DNA from: Torreya grandis
Taxonomy: Eukaryota; Streptophyta; Pinopsida; Cupressales; Taxaceae
Reading direction: 5' to 3'
DNA length: 64,000 bases
Assembly: GCA_037957365.1 (NCBI GenBank)
Contig: JARHVA010008425.1
Span: 230,001 to 294,000, forward strand
The first letter of the stretch is position 1; every line of letters starts with the position of its first letter. The notes under the pieces are model-generated. The model saw only the letters and a program-made list of their open reading frames with translations, did not search any database and had not been told where the DNA came from. Shown here piece by piece: positions 48,175 to 60,180 of the stretch. Made by a program: the position numbers and the translations under genes.

Positions 48175-48400
48175 ATCAAACATCAATGTAAAAGCAGTAA
48201 TGATCCATACTTAAACAAATATGGGCAAATATAATGATAAAACAACATTGATGGTGGAGCAGTAACAATCCTTACTCAATCATCAATGGAAAAAGGTGCA
48301 TAAAATGGAAAAAAACATTGGTCAGTGAAAAGTAACAATCCAACCTCATGTAATAATGGAAAAAACTCAGGTGTCTACAAAAAAGATGGTACAATAATGA
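48175..48400. repeat. Tandem repeat, ~75-bp unit, three copies
   Basis: Units start near 48180, 48250 and 48325: 'acatcaatg(t/g)..ag(c)agtaatgatccatactt', 'acattgatggtggagcagtaacaatccttactc', 'acattggtcagtgaaaagtaacaatccaacctc', each ending 'taatggaaaaa' or similar. Confidence 0.65.
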
Positions 48401-49584
48401 CTAATGGTAAAAACAAAAAAAAACAAGTCTAGAAATGTAAAACCATGGTGTAAAGATAGTAATCCATAATTTCCCAAACATATTGGTTTTCTCTAAAGAT
48501 AGATAAAACTAAAACAAAGTAGTGATAGAATTTTTTTAAGATATGAAGAATAACAAAGGAAAGAAGGGAAAATAAATTTAGAATCACAATTATCCAATCA
48601 GGGGGAAAATGAAATGGGTAGAGGGGAGAATGAAGGAAAAACCAAGGTAGAAGAACTATTTATCAAAGTTATGACAGTCAAATTAGGTTTACCAAAACAA
48701 GAGGATTTTTGACCTTAAAGACTCTGAAGAACTTTTATTAGCCACACAAGTCTTACGTCAACAATTTTAGTATATAGATCATCCTATGAAGGCTATATAC
48801 ATGAAAATTAAAATGGACCTACCTTCCCACAACATGTTCCCCGTTCTTCAAGACCCCTTATAGAGTTGTCAGTCTACTATGAAGATTGGGTACTTGTGTG
48901 AGAAATTAGGTAACACCATAGAGTTTAATTTATTCTCTTATTCCAATTTACTACCCTACTACACCCCAATGGACCTTGGCTCTATTGTGAAGCCAACTGT
49001 GGAGTGTGATATTCAATTAGAGATAGGAGATATGCTTTTAATCATGTATCTTGGGTGATTTTGACTTTTGATAGTTTTATGTTGCATTTTGTATATCATT
49101 GCCTTTTGTTTCAAATGATTTGGCTTTTAAAATTTTTGATGGATTTTTCTATTCCTCCTCCATACAGATTTGGAAAACCAAACATGGGTGATAAAGATGA
49201 CTTTTATTAGAATACTTGGGACTTAGTTTCTAAGAGAGATAACTTTAGAGAGCATGAGGTCTAAGAGTCTCATAAATCTAGGTGAAATAAAAGTGCTAAC
49301 TTGAATTCAATGTTTTTTTATCCAATGTGGAGTGAAAGGAAAGGAAATAAAAATGAATGACACATATAAAAAATTTAATTACTTCAAATTGTAAAAAATG
49401 TGATGAAGGGTGAAAAGGGATACAATGACAGTAAAGTATGATTCCTTATCATAAGAATGAGGGAAATGAGGAAAACATGCTAATATAGATTATTGTGCAA
49501 ATTTCATCTATCAAAAGAAGCTAAAGCTAAGAACAAGGATAAAAAAACACATTCTTGAAAACAAAATGACAAGATGGTGATTTT

Positions 49585-49880
49585 ATGAGGAAATATAGGT
49601 CTTATCTATGGTCTTACACTGAAATCATTAAAGAGAACATGAAGATGCCACAAATTATTGAAAAAATAAGTGGGATAAGAAAAAGATGGCATTTTATGAT
49701 GAATATTGGGTCCTATCCATGGTTTTACAAAGAAACTCACAAAAGAGAAACCCAAGGGCTGCCAAAAAGTGTGTAAAAAGGGTATGCAAATAAATAAGAC
49801 TATGGTACATCATGAGGAAGAACAGTCCTATCTGCAACTTTACAATGCAACTCATGAGAGAAAAGGGAAACCAAAGACTT
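49585..49880. repeat. Tandem repeat, ~115-bp unit, three copies
   Basis: 'gtcctatc.atggttttacaatgaaactcat.aaagagaaac' recurs at about 49592, 49707 and 49823. The open frame 49585-49776 lies in it. It sits downstream of the integrase, where Tat/Ogre elements are known to carry variable tandem repeats. Confidence 0.75.
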
Positions 49881-50039
49881 AAAAAAAAGGACTAAGTTTA
49901 TGAAAGAGAGAGAGCTATTGTAGAGGCTGAGACCCTATGTAAGTGACCTATAAAAAGTGTTAGAGAGAATATATAAATGAAAATAAGGGAAGAAGTTAAG
50001 GAAAATACTTCTTAAAGAATTTTTCATTGGTGGGCTTTT

Positions 50040-51200
50040 TGAAAATATGGCCTTTATTAGTTTGAAGGTGGTATGTACTTGGACCATGAATGTCTTTGAC
50101 TAAATAGGGACCCTGAAATTTTTGGGTATATTTACCTTCTTTATCATGAGTGTAATATAATTTAAGGATAATATCACCAACATTAAATGTGCATATTTTA
50201 ACATGTTTATTATGCTGTTTGGTAATAAAAACCTTGTATTGGTGATTGTGTTGTAAAGCAGAAAGACAATGTTCATCAAGACAATCAAGGGAATGAAAGT
50301 GAGCTTCACATAATTATTCATTAATAATTTTTCAATGAAGAAATATAAGGAGAGAGGGAAGCTATAATTCTAATTGAGGGACTAATTCAAAACCATATAT
50401 TAGAGAGAATTTTTTTTCCCTAGTGGCAGTCTGATAGGCCCAAAGAGCAGGATAAAGATGAAGGTGCTAATCCATGAGGGTTTCATGAATTATCTTTTGG
50501 AAGATTTTATTGAGAAATTTTTTAGTGGCTTCATCTTGGCTATTGCATTGTGGATGATGGTGTGTAAAATTTGTGATTGATCTTGAATTTAGCATAAAGC
50601 TATTTAACATCTTTGTTTTTAAAGTTACCACCATTATCAAAAATGATAATATAAGGAATGCCAAAGTGGCAATTTTTTTGGTTAAGACTGAATTTGGTGA
50701 GGGTGTTACCATTGACATTAACAAAGGGAATGGATTTGACCCATTTTGTATAATATTTGGTAGTTGTGATGATAAAAACATGCCTATCTTGAGAGCGAGG
50801 TAATTTTCCTATCAGAAGTAATCTCCACATGGAGAATGGATAGGGAATTTGATAGTTTGAATCTCAAATAGAGGTGAATTAATGAGATCATCATGAATCT
50901 AGAAAGGGGTACAATTTTTAACAAACTCGATTGCATCCTTTTCAAGATTAGGTCAAAATTAATCAATATGTAGGCATTTGTATGCTGTAACGTGTCCAGT
51001 ATAGTGGCCATTGCAAATTCCCTCATGTGCTTATTTAAGGAGAGGAGGGACCTCATCTTGTATAACAAAACACTGCAAGGTACCTTCAACATTATGATAA
51101 TAAAGGATTTTATATCTAAATACATACTTAAAATATTATTTATGAATACGAGTCTTTTCATGAGAATCTAATTTAGGAGGATAAGTTTGGTTTTCTAGAA
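50040..51200 (-). pseudogene. G3 integrase
   Basis: Decayed integrase. The zinc region lies in 50784-51161. Core open piece 50600-50830: 'DRHVFIITTTKYYTKWVKS' (first catalytic Asp replaced), 'IPFVNVNGNTLTKFSLNQK' and 'HFGIPYIIIFDNGGNFKNK' (second Asp kept). The C-terminal part includes 'LNYITLMIKKVNIPKNFRV' (about 50165-50105). Fits the Tat group. Confidence 0.85.
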
Positions 51201-51399
51201 ATTAAATGTTGACTTTATCCATGGGGTTTATCAAATGGTGATAGATTCAATGTGGTAGATAAATGAATCTGGTGGTTTAATAGAATATGGATATTTTATT
51301 ATTTTTATAATAAAATTGGGATTGAAAATAACTTGGTGGGGATGTAAGAGAGATGCTGAAGAATTGAGGGAATCAACAATAAAATTTTGATCCCAAGGG

Positions 51400-51860
51400 A
51401 TAGGCTCAATGGTGAAAGAAATGAAGTCCTTAGTGAGATTGGTTGAAATTTGATGATAATAAATGAGATTCTCACTTTTGCATTGATAATCACCATTGAA
51501 TTCGTGGTAAATAAGCTAAGAATCACCTAAAGCATGTAGGTATTGGATGTCTAGATCGATGGACACTCTCATGCCTAAGATTAGAGCTTCGTATTTGGCC
51601 ATTTTTTTGGTGACATCAAATGTTAAGTGGAAAATTAAAGGAATGATTTTGCCAAGAGGATTTGTAAGAATGCAACCTACCCTATATCCTTGAAGGCATT
51701 TAAAATCATCAAAGTGAAGGGTCCAAGTATCCTCATACAAGTCAACATTAATTTTATGAAGCTCTTCGATAACTACTTTTTGCTTAGTAGTATGAGGGAG
51801 GATAGCATATTCATCAAGATTACTTGTTTCAAGATCAATAGTGAAGTTATGAAAGTAATA
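51400..51860 (-). pseudogene. G3 archaeal-type RNase H
   Basis: Within the open piece 51516-51983: 'TWTLHFDDFKCLQGYRVGC' (Asp), 'MAKYEALILGMRVSIDLDI' (Glu) and 'LHALGDS' (Asp), the three acidic positions of the aRNH of Tat-type elements. It follows the regular RNase H and precedes integrase, the order usual for Tat. Contrast with G1 in this window, where it precedes RT. Confidence 0.85.
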
Positions 51861-51989
51861 TTTAAGTGAAATAACTTGATTAAGACCCTTAATATATAGA
51901 ATATTATCATCTGGAAGACTATATTGAAGGTGATTGGTAGTTAGCATAGGAGCTAAGATTTTTGAGTTATAATGTGAGATCAAATTCCA

Positions 51990-52375
51990 TAAGGAGGACC
52001 ATCCATTTTATAATTCTATCTCCATGAAGAAAGGTTTTGAAGAAAAGGTGATGAAGGGGGTTGGAATGAATGATGACATAAGTAGTCTAGTATAACATGT
52101 CATGTCTAAGCTTTTTATCTTTAAAAAAAATAGTGAGGCATTCATGTTCAAATTTTTTATAATTTTTTTCATAATCATTGAGGCCTCAACTAATGTAATA
52201 AATGGCATACTCTCTTCTAATATCATCTTGTTGGGCAAGCATTGACCCAATTGATATGGGTGTGAAGAAGTATACAAGATCAAGGGTCGATCATTGGAAT
52301 TAGGACTACATGTAAGTGGGTGAAGCATTAACTCTTTCATGTTATCAAAATATTTTGACAAAGGTCCATCCATTC
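51990..52375 (-). pseudogene. G3 RNase H (Gypsy type)
   Basis: The open piece 52008-52373 with 'RPLILYTSSHPYQLGQCL' (the usual Asp is not seen), 'FITLVEASMIMKKIIKNLN' and 'TPFITFSSKPFFMEIEL', then 'NGWSSLWNLISHYNSK' across a stop. The order and spacing agree with the RNase H that follows Gypsy RT. Confidence 0.82.
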
Positions 52376-53300
52376 TAAGCCAATACCTTTCTTAAGAAGA
52401 GAATTGATGGAGTGGATGTGGTAAGCCATTTCAGGGGTGAATCATCTAATTTACCTAAGTTTGCATAAGTAGGTATGAATATTTGGAATGGAATGAGGAA
52501 TTGAAATGTTGATGTTTGCACTAATATTAGCCTATCAACATTGATACCATGGAGAGAGACTAGAAATATTAACAATTTTCTAGATGTGACACCAAAGACA
52601 CATTTGTAAGGATTTAGTCTAACTCGATATTTAAGAAGATGGTCAAAGATGAAGTCAAGATCGAAGAGATGAGTCTTGAAATTTTTGGATTTATAAATAA
52701 GGTAATCCACATAGGTTTCAACAATTTTGTGGATAAGATCATGAAAGATTTGAGTCATTGCTCTTTGTTAAGTGGATATAGTCTTTTTGAGGTAGAAGGG
52801 CATTTTGACATAGCAATAGCTGCCCCATTCCATGGTGAAAGTGGTTTTACATTGGTCCTCAAGGATGATGTGAATTTAATTCTATCTCGAGAATTAATCT
52901 ATAAGAGATAACATTTTATAACCAGCTATGGAATCAACAATGGCATCTATCGAAGGTAAAAGGAAGTTGTCTTTAAGAAAAATGAGATTAAGATTACATA
53001 AATCAATACAAATTCAAATGACCATAGTGACATTTTTATAAACAAGAAATATGTTAGAAACCCATTCAAAATAGTCCATTGGTTTGATAAATTTAGCATC
53101 GATTAGTTTGATGATCTCATTGTGACATAAAGTGGAAATTATCTTTACCTTTGATGCACAGGATTGGCATGAAGATAAGTAATGATGTTATGCACCATAA
53201 TGATAGGGTAAATACTAGGAATGTATTTATAGAACCAAGAAAATATCTCTTGATATTAATTGAAAAATAATCTAAATTTATCATACTAGGTATGTGAGAG
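52376..53300 (-). pseudogene. G3 reverse transcriptase
   Basis: Readable blocks are 'IILEDQCKTTFTMEWGSYC' and 'YVKMPFYLKK' (about 52885-52790), then the open piece 52375-52758 with 'MTQIFHDLIHKIVETYVDY' (Y-V-D-D active site, second Asp now Tyr), 'LLKYRVRLNPYKCVFGVTS' and 'KLLIFLVSLHGINVD'. The N-terminal part (up to about 53300) is poorly preserved. Inactive. Confidence 0.9.
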
Positions 53301-54560
53301 TTCACGAGAAACTGTGATCAGTCAAGGATAGGATAGATTTCCATATTCAATGTGAGTGGTTTATTTGATAAGCATATCATTATCATATTTGAAATGGTAT
53401 GGTGAATTAAGTAAATAAGAAATTGGATTAACCTTGGGAATAATGCTACCAACAAAGTTATTGAAACAAGGGGTTTTGGTTTTGAAATTCCCAAGTTTAT
53501 GATGTTGTCAAGGGGAAGTTGAGGTTCTCAGGCATGAAGTAGTTCAATAATAGCTTCATCACTAGGCAATGTAGGAAGAGGACCATAATACCAAACATAT
53601 ACTTCAAGATCTATAATTTGATTATCATGGAAAGCATACTCATAATGTATCTAATGAACATTAGTTGCCTTGGCATCAAATATAATCTTGGGAGTAGGAG
53701 AAGTAGATGGATCAGAAAGGATTGGTGTATCATTGGTTTCTTTAATGGGGGAATGATAGAATGCAATGATGGGATATATAGGTGGTAAAGAAACTACAAT
53801 AATGATCAGAGTTTTAAAATCTATAATTTTCTTTACCACCCAAGGATTATCAAGAAGTGGATAATTTTCAGGAGACATGTACCCTTCAGGATCTAATTCA
53901 TGATTCATAAACATGGTCTGAACATCTTGATTAAAAGCATGAATTTGAGCTAAGGTTTTTTGATAATGTTAAAAATCCATGTCTTGATATTGTGCTTGGG
54001 CCATACTATAATTATCATCATATGTTGGAGAGATTGTAAATTATTGAGATATAGGGGGAGTTTTAGAAGGTGAAATCCCAACATTACTAAATGTACATGG
54101 AGACATGATGAGAGGATCTTGAAATAATTTGGCCAGTCCAATGTCATTGTAAGTGAAGGCATCTTTAGGTAAAGAAAGATCTTGATCATTGCATAAAGGG
54201 GAAAATTAGTGATCTCATCAATAATAGGAATATTACAGTCCCAAAGTAATAAATAAGGAGGAAGCCGCTCTGAAATGTAGGGATGTAGCTTGGTAAAATT
54301 AAAAGTATGTTACAAATCATTAGGCTCATCATCATCTAAATCAGTAAGAGTGACTTTTAAATCAGGGTTAATGTTGATGAACTTAGGTAAAGGATCACTA
54401 TTGATCTTAGGAATGGTAGGAATATGATACTAAGATTTGGCATTAGGAAGTCAAATACTCCAAGGGTTTGTATCAACCTCATGCTTATATCAGTTTCCAT
54501 TATGTAATAATTTAATGCATTGACTATCAAAAGAGGAAATGGCCCTCATTCAATGAGTCC
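53300..54560 (-). pseudogene. G3 polyprotein linker between protease and RT, decayed
   Basis: Sequence between recognisable protease and RT. Open pieces 53651-53914 and 53950-54189 lie in it but show no domain I can name. Assigned to G3 by position and strand only. Confidence 0.45.
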
Positions 54561-54930
54561 ATTAAAAACCAAGGAGTATGTTATAAGATAAGGGTAAATC
54601 AAGGAATATAAGCTTAGTTTGAATGATTTAGGTTTAATAGTTAGGGGAAGCTAAATACAACCAAGTGGATTTTGATTAGTATTTTCAAAACTTGAACAGG
54701 TAAGACAAGATTTCTTAAGATGGCCCTTGTTATAACCAAGTTGTTGGATAATCCATAAGGATGTCAAATTAATACCAGAGCCCTTGTCAACTATAACTCT
54801 ATGGATAAGGGTGGTAGTAATGGCTATTTTAATGAAAAGTGGCAAATCATTAGCACAAAAAAGAATTTCATCATTGATCATGTCCTCTTCAAGAAATTCA
54901 ATAGAAGGTTTGGAAGAAGGATACATGGTT
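54560..54930 (-). pseudogene. G3 aspartic protease
   Basis: The open piece 54651-54926 reads 'LIHRVIVDKGSGINLTSLW' and 'IIQQLGYNKGHLKKSC'. The 'IVD-x-GSG-x-N' box is the catalytic Asp motif of the Tat-type protease, with one substitution (Lys) inside. 'SLVFNGLIExGPFPLLIVN' in the expected C-terminal position (about 54570) is the decayed 'LLGRPWIH' box. Confidence 0.75.
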
Positions 54931-55529
54931 TCAATAGTATGTATATTAGTAGGTTTAGATTCAATAGAAGGTAGTACTTCATCTATAGAGGATGGATCTT
55001 CAAGTTTTTTGTAATTGTTTCATAAGGAACTTGAAATGATAAGGAGAAGTACAAACCAACTCTATAAGTGGAATATTACAAGGCATGGAGTTAAGTTCTT
55101 TAAGAAAGTTCCAATGAGATTTAGAAGAAGAACCAGTATGATGTTTAGGAGGTAAGGTAGATTTTGAAGGAACATAAGTGTATGGGGGTTTAGAAGGAGG
55201 AATTTGTTCCTCTAGTGGTTGTAGAATCTTTGAGAATTTATTCTTCTAAAGATGGCTTTTTAGGTTTGGTCACAAGATTTTTGTGGGCTAGGTTGTGATG
55301 ATAATTGACCTTAGTAGTGTTAACATATTGAGATTTGTTATAATATTGGTCATAATAACATCAATGGCAAAAACATCCTTGGTATTTTGTTGATTATTAT
55401 TTATGGTAAAAGTTTTTTGGTTATTTGAGGTAGAAGCTTAAGAAAATTGTCATTTTTGAGAAAAACAATGTACTCTTGATGATGAAGGTTGATAATGGAT
55501 TCGTGATTAAAAGAATCACCAAACATTTA

Positions 55530-56542
55530 TGAGACAAAAAAATTAGTGAGCCCTCTACAAGATTCATGAGAGTAACCCATGTCGGCATGGAACCAACAAA
55601 ATTTATTAGGGTCATACCACTTAGGAGGATTGTTAAGATAGGTGAAAGGTTTAGAGTGTGGTAAAAAAATGTTTCATTTGTTGTACTATGAGTGGTGTGT
55701 GAGAAGATGAAGGAATGTTGGATTTGGAAAGTCTTGGCTTAGTTTGTGGAGTATTACCAATGATAGAATTAGTGTATGTTTTAAAATATTCTTTAAGAAG
55801 TTTACGATTAGGTTTGAATTGCTTCATGAGAAAGTCTTAACATTTAGCTTGGTCAAGAGCTTCATTAAGTGTTTGGGGAGAAAATTTTTGAGCCTTATAT
55901 TGAAGAGGAGTCAAATCAGTTGTAAAGAGTTTGAACAACTTATCATTAGTCATGTTATGGTCGGCATTATGGGATAATGATTTCCATCTTCTGATAAAGT
56001 CATGAGTTGATTCAGTGGGAGATTTATTAGCATTGACGAAGTGACTAAGAATTGTTTTAGGAAGATCATTGTGTTGAAACACTTTAACTAGAGGATTGAC
56101 CAAATCTTCTAGTTTCCAAATAGAATATTGTATAAGTTTTTTATACCATTCTAATACATCACTAGTGAATGTTTTGAATAAGAATTTAGTTATTGTAAAG
56201 GTATTAGTTTGGATCCACTCTTTGTAAAGGTAGTCGAAGGATTTGAGAAATGAGGAAGGGTCTTTAGTTCCATTATACTTGATAGTTGGAGATATGTTAC
56301 CAATATCAATGGACACAATGAAGGGAGATAAAGGCTCATTATGAATAGTTTGAATCATATCGCTATTCATTATGGGTTAAGGAATGAAATGGCCTAAGGC
56401 ATCTTTGAGAGGTGGAGGGATGTAATTGGGATTTTCTTGAGAATGAAAAGTTAGAGGTTGATTAGCCATATTGATCAAACGATGTTGGATTTGCATTATT
56501 TGAGAGTTGTTATAAGTTTGCATTATGTTCATTTATTGTATA
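55530..56542 (-). pseudogene. G3 gag, main part
   Basis: The open piece 55837-56370 (177 codons, the longest coding remnant in the window) is the gag domain: 'LKSFDYLYKEWIQTNTFT', 'SDVLEWYKKLIQYSIWKLE', 'SPTESTHDFIRRWKSLSHN'. Downstream, across stops, lies a zinc-knuckle-like block 'FCWFHADMGYSHESCRGL' (55545-55610). Upstream, 'MANQPLTFHSQENPNYIPP' (about 56470-56410) continues the frame to 56542, where the plus-strand element starts. The N-terminal end is at 62047-62421. Confidence 0.88.
56538..56542. other. Target-site duplication of the plus-strand LTR element (left)
   Basis: GTATA before the 5' LTR, against GTATG at 62040-62044 after the 3' LTR (4 of 5 identical). Confidence 0.65.
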
Positions 56543-58377
56543 TGATCTAGAGGTCAATTTATATAAGGTTTAAAATCAGGCTAAAACCTACACTATTGTA
56601 TAGGGCCCATTAAGACCTTTATAATGGTATGCATAACGTAGAAAATAGAGCTCATATGCTCCTTGTGCAGCTAGTCAAAGATCTAATCAAACTAGTCAAA
56701 ACAAGTCAAATCTGGTCAAACTATAAAAATTTAAAAATATGGAATGATTCAAAAATAGTTACACTGCATAGATCATCTAGAGAGATTTTTGATGATATCT
56801 CATTTGCAAAAAATCAAGGTCATGGTGAAAAGATATGGCTTCTTGAAGTTCATGTTCAATAAGCAAAAATATGGTGTGGTCAAGCGATCACCAAATGGAG
56901 CAATAACGTAGTGACATGTGGCATGTAGCATGTGGTGGTAAAAATCATGTGGTTTCATAATTGGTATTTTATAGGTGTAAAAAGCTAGATACAGGTAATA
57001 TAGCTGGTGGAGTCCACTTTTGTCTTGGAGGGGGACCTTGCCATTGATAGAGCTTTGGTGCATCTGGTTAGATGTCGACAAGTGTCAAATTATGAGTGAT
57101 CCATGTGGTGGGTCCCCAGGACACCATGTGGCTTACCACCACTATTTTTTTCCATGGTTGAATTCTATTATAGTCACCTATTGACTATAGTTTTATGTAA
57201 TTAATTATTACCATGCAGACCATCAAATATTCCAACCTACCACATCATAACCAACTTGGCACGTACCAAGTCCTGACCATCTACCAAGTTTACCAACCAT
57301 CAAAGTTTCCAATGCCACCATTTCAAATTACAAGACTTAATTCCAATGGCTTGGAATTATCTCCAACATGGAGTATTCATTTTAAGACATTAATATAGCA
57401 TGAACTTCTTGGGATTTCAACCCCAACTTCACACCCACTTTACCAATGTGGGATATTTGGTTGGGATAAACACCAAAAATGTTGTCGATAGGTTTTGAAC
57501 CCTCCTAGTTTGATTAAAAGGATAAGTGCCCCACCATTGAACCCATGGATCAAATCACTATATAAAGTTCACGAAATTGTATTTGAACACACAAGTTCTC
57601 AGTCGAGTGTATAAAGGCATAAGGACTAGTTTGCATGTTTCCTCAATTTTGAGGTACCTAGAGGCATTTCCAGATTTTGGAGAAAACTAGAGATTTGTTC
57701 TAGAATTTGATATGGTTCCATAAATATGATGAGTCTATATATTTGATTTTTTCTTATGGACTTTTAAATTCTTAAAAGTTAATAATAGAGCAGATTATGT
57801 ATAGGCCATAATAGACCAGTGTGCAAAATCTTAAGTTTTGAAAGACTTGGAGAGGTTTTCACTTCTCGATGTAAACTAAGGAAATGTCCTAGACTCTGAG
57901 ATGAATTCAAATACATGTTTAATTTCATATGATTTTTTTTTAAATCCAATTTTTAAGTCCATTTTTGAGACTTTTTGCCTAATATCCATAGGATTACGAC
58001 ATTGCATTGACGATAGTAAGGTGGAAGGTCTATCCGTGGGTTCTAGGACTTTTTAAAGGTCTATTGCCAAATTGAATGTAGTCTTAGAGTGTCCATTTGA
58101 CAATTGTGAGGGTTTTCTATGTACTCACTTTTTAGGTAAATGGATCGGTTCATATTATAAGCGAACCTAGAGATGTACGCATTATCAAACTCTGTTATCA
58201 CGTGCTTGTCGTGAGTCAATTTTATTTGTGCATTCTTTTTCTAAATTTTGATTAATCATGTTTAATAATCACTATTGAATACATAAATGGATAAAATATG
58301 ATAAAAGGTCAAATTTAGTTTTGTTTCCTTGAGGTAAACAATTTTGCATAATAAATCAGTGTAGAGTTTATGGATCA
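56543..58377 (+). repeat. 5' LTR of the plus-strand element
   Basis: 1835 bp, collinear with 60181-62039: shared 'tgatctagaggtcaatttat' start, 'caagcgatcacca.atgga.caataac', 'accatgcagaccat', 'ttcaaccccaacttcacacc', 'acacaagttct.agt', and the end 'agarttatggatca'. Substitutions are scattered over the whole length, so it is not recent. Confidence 0.93.
57558..57567 (+). promoter_or_regulatory. TATA box candidate in the 5' LTR
   Basis: 'ctatataaag' in the LTR, with the same sequence at the same place in the 3' LTR (about 61197-61206). It is followed about 40 bp later by 'acacaagttctcag', a plausible transcription-start area. Inferred from sequence only. Confidence 0.5.
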
Positions 58378-58380
58378 AGT

Positions 58381-58394
58381 TGGTATCAGAGTGG
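58381..58394 (+). other. Primer binding site of the plus-strand element
   Basis: TGGTATCAGAGTGG starts 4 bases after the LTR end GGATCA. It matches the initiator-Met tRNA complement TGGTATCAGAGC. Confidence 0.9.
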
Positions 58395-58439
58395 TTCTTA
58401 CCTATCATTAACAGCTTTTTCATAGTGTGTGTGTCTATT

Positions 58440-58860
58440 TGGAACCTGCTTGAAGCCATGGATTTGTATCTATGGATGTAATTACCCATGATGCTTTTAA
58501 TATTAGCCATGATGATACAAATGATTTTGTCATGTTGAAGAGAGCAAACACAATGGATGGTAGAACTAAATATGATGGTGGTGAATGTGAATGCACATCA
58601 ATAAACATAAGATCAATAGATCATCAAACTCTAGTAAAAAATAGATTCTCTTTCTGATCAGTTAGTAGAAGAGTCAAGATGGAGAAAATTCCATCGAGAT
58701 GATCCTAGTACTTTAGCCAATCCAAACTGTAGTCATTACTCGAAATGTGGACATGTGGTAGAACATTACTGCTTGTAACATCTTAATCATGCACCATAAT
58801 GGTTCCAACAGAGTAAGATGGGCTGAAGAAAGACTCTTGCTATTCCAAGTACTATTCAGC
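58440..58860 (+). pseudogene. Gag remnant with zinc knuckle
   Basis: The end of a gag. 'DQLVEESRWRKFHRDDPST' (about 58655-58715), then 'NCSHYSKCGHVVEHYC' (58725-58772), a damaged C-x-x-C-x4-H-x4-C knuckle, followed by 'HAPxWFQQSKMG' (about 58793-58830). The capsid part upstream is mostly unreadable. On the plus strand, opposite to the surrounding G3 gag. Confidence 0.75.
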
Positions 58861-58939
58861 ATCTAAAATCTATAGTTTGATAGAGGACACCATCTGGACC
58901 TTTGGATATTGTCTTATAATCTGTGAGAGCCTCTAGATA

Positions 58940-59300
58940 GAGTATTCTAGTCATTTTAGAGGTATGTGTCATTAGATTTGTTTTTAATGGGGACATCGAA
59001 ATAGGTTATGTGACCACTGATGTAGTATATCGATAGGGCTTGCCAACATTACCACTACTACATGCTAAAATAGTTGGCATGTAGAATGGTATTATTCAAG
59101 GTATGGAAACATGTTGTTGCACCTTGCGATTTGTAGTTGGGAGATAGTTCTTAGACATGGTAACTCTCAATATCATCCCATTAAAGATGGACAAGATGGT
59201 TTTGGGAAATTTATATCTCTTCACTTGGTAAGCATCTTTCAAAGATAATGGTATAGAGCTTCGCTTAGATCACACTTAGATCATGTAGTTCAAGATGAGG
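58940..59300 (+). pseudogene. Aspartic protease remnant of the plus-strand element
   Basis: Reads 'CVIRFVFNGDIEIGYVTTD' (the F-D-T-G catalytic box is now F-N-G-D), 'GLPTLPLLHAKIVGM' and 'GIIQGMETCCCTLRFVVG' (about 59035-59140), then 'IPLKMDKMVLGNLYLFTW' (about 59178-59232). This is the protease that follows gag in Gypsy polyproteins. Nothing of RT follows. Confidence 0.72.
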
Positions 59301-60170
59301 TAGGTCTCTAGACCCAATCATGATAGTTTTAGTTAGACATCAGACTCATTTGTATCATGTGACCATCAAGAACCTGAAGGTGAGTTGCATGATGATCCAT
59401 AATGTGAATTCTAAATGAGTTAGGCCCACACTAGGATTCTATAGCTAGTAAGGAATCTTAGGTATAGTTAAAGGCTTTTGAGTATTTTGGTTTATCCATT
59501 TGTATATACTCATAATACCATCATAAATAATGTGCTAGTTAGGATGTATGAATAAGACCCATATGAGTAATATTATGACATACATCATGCACAGTTGTTA
59601 AAGACCCAAGGGGAACTATTTGTATCTATATAGACATGCATTATAGAAATTGTAGTTTGTTTTGTTATGGAGTCACCTATAGAGAAGTATTGAGTAACAA
59701 GTTTATCATACTCAAGTTGTCTTCTCACATTTTGGTAGATTTTTTCCATCAATTGTATATGCATATTAGGGTATGCTTATTTCTATCAAATATTATTCTA
59801 TAAAAAATAGTTTAGTAGACCCAAGAAGAACTATTATCCACATGCAAACTTCTATAGAGGCCATTAAGGCTATGCAGTAGAAGAGGATGTTGATGGACAT
59901 GCTATTATCCACATGTAAAGGCCATTGAATCAATGAAGTAGAATAGGATGTGAATACACATACATAATCATAATTTTGTGTAGAGGCTCATTACAGCCAT
60001 GGAGCAGTAGAGGGTTGCAGAAGATGTGATCAATTGGTTGTTCCAATAATTGTAGGTGTAGTTATAGAACTTGATTAGATTGATAAAGACCCATCAAAAT
60101 TCTTCAAAATTGATTGGCATTTTAGAGGATCAAGTTCAGTACCATGTTTTGGTGGACCAAAAGCTCCTAG
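59300..60170 (+). other. Interior of the plus-strand element, decayed
   Basis: About 0.9 kb with no recognisable pol domain. Two similar phrases, 'ctattatccacatg(c/t)aaa...gaggccat..a.gctatg(c)agtagaa', occur near 59835 and 59910. It ends at the purine tract TGGGGAGGA (60171-60179). Confidence 0.5.
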
Positions 60171-60179
60171 TGGGGAGGA
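60171..60179 (+). other. Polypurine tract of the plus-strand element
   Basis: TGGGGAGGA immediately before the 3' LTR start TGATCTAG. Confidence 0.8.
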
Positions 60180-60180
60180 T

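Larger units (their letters stand above)
46531..50030 (-). other. 3' region of G3 (probable 3' UTR and LTR), no genes
   Basis: About 3.5 kb between the G2 protease and the G3 integrase. I find no coding remnant; the frames 46748-47005, 47751-48101 and 49585-49776 lack any family feature. It holds two tandem arrays (48175-48400 and 49585-49880) and, near 47310-47345, 'aaggttgacccagttgacct', which resembles the array at 62.5-64 kb. It probably represents the long 3' end of the Tat-type element, but the LTR limits cannot be set without the second LTR. Confidence 0.5.

Noticed and set aside
52639..52911. Plus-strand ORF of 90 codons
   Set aside because: Antisense of the G3 reverse transcriptase, which is clearly coding-derived on the minus strand.
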